From Pseudomonadota bacterium (GTDB taxonomy: Bacteria > Pseudomonadota > Alphaproteobacteria > Sphingomonadales > Sphingomonadaceae): DNA of 64,000 nucleotides. Below, piece by piece: positions 61,542-64,000 of the stretch. The stretch lies in assembly GCA_018240895.1 (NCBI GenBank), contig JAFEEX010000011.1:27978-91977 (forward strand), given 5' to 3'. The notes beneath the pieces were generated by a model. It was not told the origin of the DNA. It did not search any database and saw only the letters and a list, made by a program, of their open reading frames with translations. Position numbers and translations under genes: made by a program. Numbering within the stretch: the first letter of the stretch is position 1; the number at the start of each line of letters is the position of its first letter.

Positions 61542-62653
61542 CGCGCCCGGGGGATGCAGCGCTCGGCGGCCTGGCGGGTGAAAAAGTGGCAATCGTACAG
61601 CACGATCTCGCGGCCTTCGGGATCGCGGGAATAGCTGAATTGCAGCCCGGCGCGAGCAGCCGCTGAGAGCGGAAAGGCTGCGGGGATCAAGGCCGGGTCA
61701 GTCCAGCCCATGACCCGGCACGTGGCGAGCGTGCCGCAAAGCTTGCGCGCATTGGCAAGCGCCTGATCCGCGTTCGCTCCGCCGAGAAGAATGAAATTGC
61801 CGCGTCCGCTCGGATCGCGCACGGCGACCCGCCCGCCAGCCACTTTCGGGGTATCGGGCGGCAGCGGGGCAAAGCTCGGCAAGGGGGCGGCAACTGCCGC
61901 CCTCCCTCCCGCTTCAGGCGTGATCAGACCGGGCTCACCCCCGCGATAACCGATGCGCATCGCCGCTGGCGTTCCCCAGAAGCCCGGCCAGCGAAAGAAC
62001 AGATGCGTATCAACCTGGGCGAGCTTGACGAGGTGCGAGCTCCACGCCGGATAAACCCAATCGGTGTGGTAATGGGTGGCGTTGCCGACCGGCTTGAAAA
62101 CCGCGCCACGCAGCGCCTCATCGGCGCGCTGTCGTGCTTCGGCCCAGGCCTCGTCACTGTACCGCCGGGCAAGCGAACCATCGCAGGTGAAGCTGAACTG
62201 GCAACCGGTTTGGCGGTCCGCGCCTTCGAAGACCACGCCGCAAACCGTCTTGGCGAAGGCCGGGTGGCGCACCCGATTGAGTACGACCTGCTGGACGGCG
62301 CGTTGCCCCATGTCCGCGCCGCCTGCCTCCGCCAGCGCCGCCAGCGCAAGGCACTCGCGCGCGCGGTCAAAGTCCTGCGGCGAACCGGAAAAGCGAAACG
62401 GCGGCGCCGGCGCGACTGTTCCGGAAAAGAATGGATCGCCTGCGTTACGCGCGCGAGCATCATCCGCGTCGATTGCCGGCTCCGTGCCCAAAACGGGCGC
62501 TTGCACGGGCAGCCCCGGCAGTTGATCAAGCGGCGGTGCGGACAATGCAACCTTTCCGCCCCTGGTCCGCTCCAGCCCCAGGGCTGCCGCGATAACGGTT
62601 GCCACCACCAGGAGCACGCCGGCCCCGATCGCAATCCGGGAATAGTGAGTCAC
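61538..62653 (-). CDS. SleB-type cell wall hydrolase paralogue with altered active-site region
   Basis: A protein of about 371 residues: N-terminal membrane anchor ([20 protein letters not shown]), a SleB domain at about 95-230 with [31 protein letters not shown] and [14 protein letters not shown], and a C-terminal part (about 280-371) with six Cys/His-rich positions ending [12 protein letters not shown]. The catalytic-region segment reads [17 protein letters not shown]: the first Glu is kept but the second, kept in the 7311 paralogue (AASE), is Ala. It may be less active or regulatory. Start GTG 62653 or TTG 62659; neither has a clear ribosome site. Confidence 0.75.
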   Translation of the reverse strand: MTHYSRIAIGAGVLLVVATVIAAALGLERTRGGKVALSAPPLDQLPGLPVQAPVLGTEPAIDADDARARNAGDPFFSGTVAPAPPFRFSGSPQDFDRARECLALAALAEAGGADMGQRAVQQVVLNRVRHPAFAKTVCGVVFEGADRQTGCQFSFTCDGSLARRYSDEAWAEARQRADEALRGAVFKPVGNATHYHTDWVYPAWSSHLVKLAQVDTHLFFRWPGFWGTPAAMRIGYRGGEPGLITPEAGGRAAVAAPLPSFAPLPPDTPKVAGGRVAVRDPSGRGNFILLGGANADQALANARKLCGTLATCRVMGWTDPALIPAAFPLSAAARAGLQFSYSRDPEGREIVLYDCHFFTRQAAERCIPRAR

Positions 62654-62761
62654 AGGCAATTTTCAGATCGGCAAATAGGCTGGGAAATACTGGACAAACC
62701 GTTGCATGGGGCACGAAACCGCTGGAACCTGGGCATCATAGCACGTTGGCAAACGGTCTGC

Positions 62762-63061
62762 TCAACCACATTCGCGGTTTGCGGCAATATCCTTGCAGGT
62801 CTTTTCCACACCGCCCACGCCGCGATTGGCGCGAAACATCTTTACCGCGTCCGCGATGCGCTTGTCCCACTCCGAACGCATCGATTCTGGCGCCCCTGCG
62901 GCAAACGCCTGATCGCGGCACAACACCATCGCGCGGTAAGCGTCCTGACAGGCGACGGACACTCCCGCCAGCGAAGGAGCCGCGCTTTCCGCCATCAAAG
63001 GCGTCGCCAGCAACGCGCAGCACAATGCCGCGACAGAATAGGCAGATCTGACACGTGCCAC
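62762..63061 (-). CDS. Small exported protein of unknown function
   Basis: A 99-residue protein with a signal peptide (SAYSVAALCCALLATPLMAE) and a mature part of about 75 residues with four cysteines (SVACQDAY, MVLCRDQAF, EKTCKDIA, NRECG) that could pair as two disulfides in a helical fold. The GTG at 63061 is chosen because AGGAG stands 6 bp upstream. Probably periplasmic; family not recognised. Confidence 0.7.
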   Translation of the reverse strand: MARVRSAYSVAALCCALLATPLMAESAAPSLAGVSVACQDAYRAMVLCRDQAFAAGAPESMRSEWDKRIADAVKMFRANRGVGGVEKTCKDIAANRECG

Positions 63062-63197
63062 GCAAAGCTCCTGATCGAACCGAACGGTTCCATATGTTTG
63101 GAACAAATCGTCATTTCAGTCAAATGCACGGCTGGTCGTCCGTCGTGATATGCGCCGTTCGCCTCACGAACGGTTTGCGCTCCAGCGTGCCGGCAGA

Positions 63198-63236
63198 CAA
63201 AATAAAAGCCCGCCGCATCCGGCGATGCGCGGGCTG
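63198..63236 (-). terminator. Rho-independent terminator after tRNA-fMet
   Basis: On the minus strand AGCCCGCGCATCG-CCGG-ATGCGGCGGGCT (63207-63235) folds into a strong stem with one bulge and is followed by TTTTATTTTG. It ends the leftward transcript of tRNA-fMet, about 20 bp after the CCA. Confidence 0.8.
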
Positions 63237-63254
63237 TAAATTGCCGGGTTTTGC

Positions 63255-63331
<77 letters not shown>

Positions 63332-63402
63332 TCACCATGCCAGGCTGCACACGGCAGCCCGGAAGCGTATTGTCTGGCCTGTTTGCTCTGCAAACCGGCA
63401 GG

Positions 63403-63424
63403 CGGGCTGCTCCACCCCGCGTCA
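63403..63424 (-). repeat. 22 bp duplicate of the tRNA-fMet 5' end
   Basis: The 22 bp at 63403-63424 are identical to 63313-63334, which contain nucleotides 1-19 of tRNA-fMet and 3 bp before it. The copy lies 90 bp upstream of the gene on the minus strand. Beyond the match the sequence is not tRNA-like, so it is a remnant or a recombination junction and not a second gene. Confidence 0.7.
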
Positions 63425-63477
63425 TCAAGTGGCCATCTAGGGCCGAACGATCGGAAAACAAGTCCCGAAATACACGA

Positions 63478-63499
63478 AAAGGGCCCGCGAAGGCCCTTT
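63478..63499 (-). terminator. Hairpin between 5S rRNA and tRNA-fMet
   Basis: AAAGGGCC and GGCCCTTT form an 8 bp stem with a 6-base loop, followed on the minus strand by TTCGTGTATTTC. It may end much of the rRNA transcript or serve as a processing site, about 60 bp after 5S. The remaining 63332-63558 has no other gene. Confidence 0.6.
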
Positions 63500-63559
63500 G
63501 CGCTTGGGCATAAGCCCTGACTTGTGAATGGGTTTGTTCCTGCACCCGCCGGCTATAAT

Positions 63560-63674
63560 GCCTGGCGACGTCCTACTCTTCCAACGCTTGAGCGGTAGTA
63601 CCATCGGCGCTGTCTGGTTTCACGTCCGAGTTCGAGATGGGATCGGGTGGGTCACAGACGCTATGGCCACCAAG
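63560..63674 (-). rRNA. rrf: 5S ribosomal RNA
   Basis: About 115 nt on the minus strand with the conserved 5S core CCCGATCCCATCTCGAACTC and GGTACTAC; the ends GCTTGGTGGCC and GTCGCCAGGC pair to form helix I. Boundaries are good to a few bases. It follows 23S rRNA and precedes tRNA-fMet in the same operon. Confidence 0.95.
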
Positions 63675-63794
63675 CAATAAAGCAGGCGGATGCGGGTTTT
63701 AATCGATGCACGTTTACGTGTTGTAGGCGTATCTGGCTGATCAATCGTCCGCCAATCGCAGACAGCACAGCTGTCATTGATGGTGGGATTCATC

Positions 63795-64000
<206 letters not shown>

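Noticed and set aside
63403-63424. A second tRNA-fMet gene
   Set aside because: Only the first 19 nt match; there is no anticodon arm, T-arm or CCA.

Overview
The window is a GC-rich, densely coding chromosomal segment that looks like an alphaproteobacterium, most probably a sphingomonad (Novosphingobium/Erythrobacter-like). The clues are a GTTC-N7-GTTC LexA box of the alphaproteobacterial type in front of uvrA, an mdh-sucD-sucA-sucB-lpd block, two SleB-type wall hydrolases, a TonB receptor/tryptophan-halogenase sugar locus, and a 23S-5S-tRNA-fMet rRNA operon end. The genus assignment is inference; no species can be named from the sequence alone.

Layout. 1-83: 5' end of uvrA with its SOS box. 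337-2460: secreted M3 peptidase. 2453-7135: vitamin B12 uptake operon btuB-btuF-btuC-btuD on the minus strand behind a cobalamin riboswitch. 7311-8909: SleB-type hydrolase and a small unknown. 9244-17601: TCA-cycle block (malate dehydrogenase, succinyl-CoA synthetase alpha, 2-oxoglutarate dehydrogenase E1/E2/E3); sucC is not between mdh and sucD. 17609-22719: TRIC-type channel, membrane-tailed XRE protein, ferredoxin-reductase-like flavoprotein, thiolase, nitronate monooxygenase. 22789-30931: complete histidine utilisation locus (hutC-hutF on minus, hutI-PhyH-hutH-hutG-hutU on plus) using the formylglutamate route, with an uncharacterised Fe(II)/2OG dioxygenase embedded in it. 31006-37050: crotonase, MFS transporter, RBBP9-like hydrolase and a four-gene operon QOR-TauD-CMD-BKACE of unknown substrate, with a divergent AraC regulator. 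38337-42437: aromatic meta-cleavage set (extradiol dioxygenase, FAH-family hydrolase, flavin monooxygenase) divergent from a TetR regulator.

42505-58299 is a sugar-utilisation locus whose enzymes fit raffinose-family oligosaccharides: ROK fructokinase, tryptophan halogenase, TPR/2OG-oxygenase gene split by an in-frame amber codon, TonB receptor, LacI regulator, GH32, GH68, galK, galT, GH36 alpha-galactosidase and an MFS symporter. A shared palindrome CAATCGATTG stands before the receptor (twice) and before the MFS-led operon, which ties the two halves into one LacI regulon. The proposed flow is outer-membrane uptake by the receptor, inner-membrane uptake by the symporter, alpha-galactosidase cleavage to galactose plus sucrose, then GalK/GalT on galactose and GH68/GH32 plus fructokinase on the sucrose part.

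58477-61541 holds an acyl-CoA synthetase and a 3-hydroxyacyl-CoA dehydrogenase. A second motif, TTTAAYCG-N2-CGGTTAAA-like, precedes the acyl-CoA synthetase, the crotonase and the nitronate monooxygenase, suggesting a separate acyl-CoA-linked regulon. The right end has a second SleB-type protein, a small secreted protein, tRNA-fMet, 5S rRNA and the 3' end of 23S rRNA, all transcribed leftward. Three copies of a CTTCGACAAGCTCAG-type inverted repeat and other hairpin elements sit between genes.
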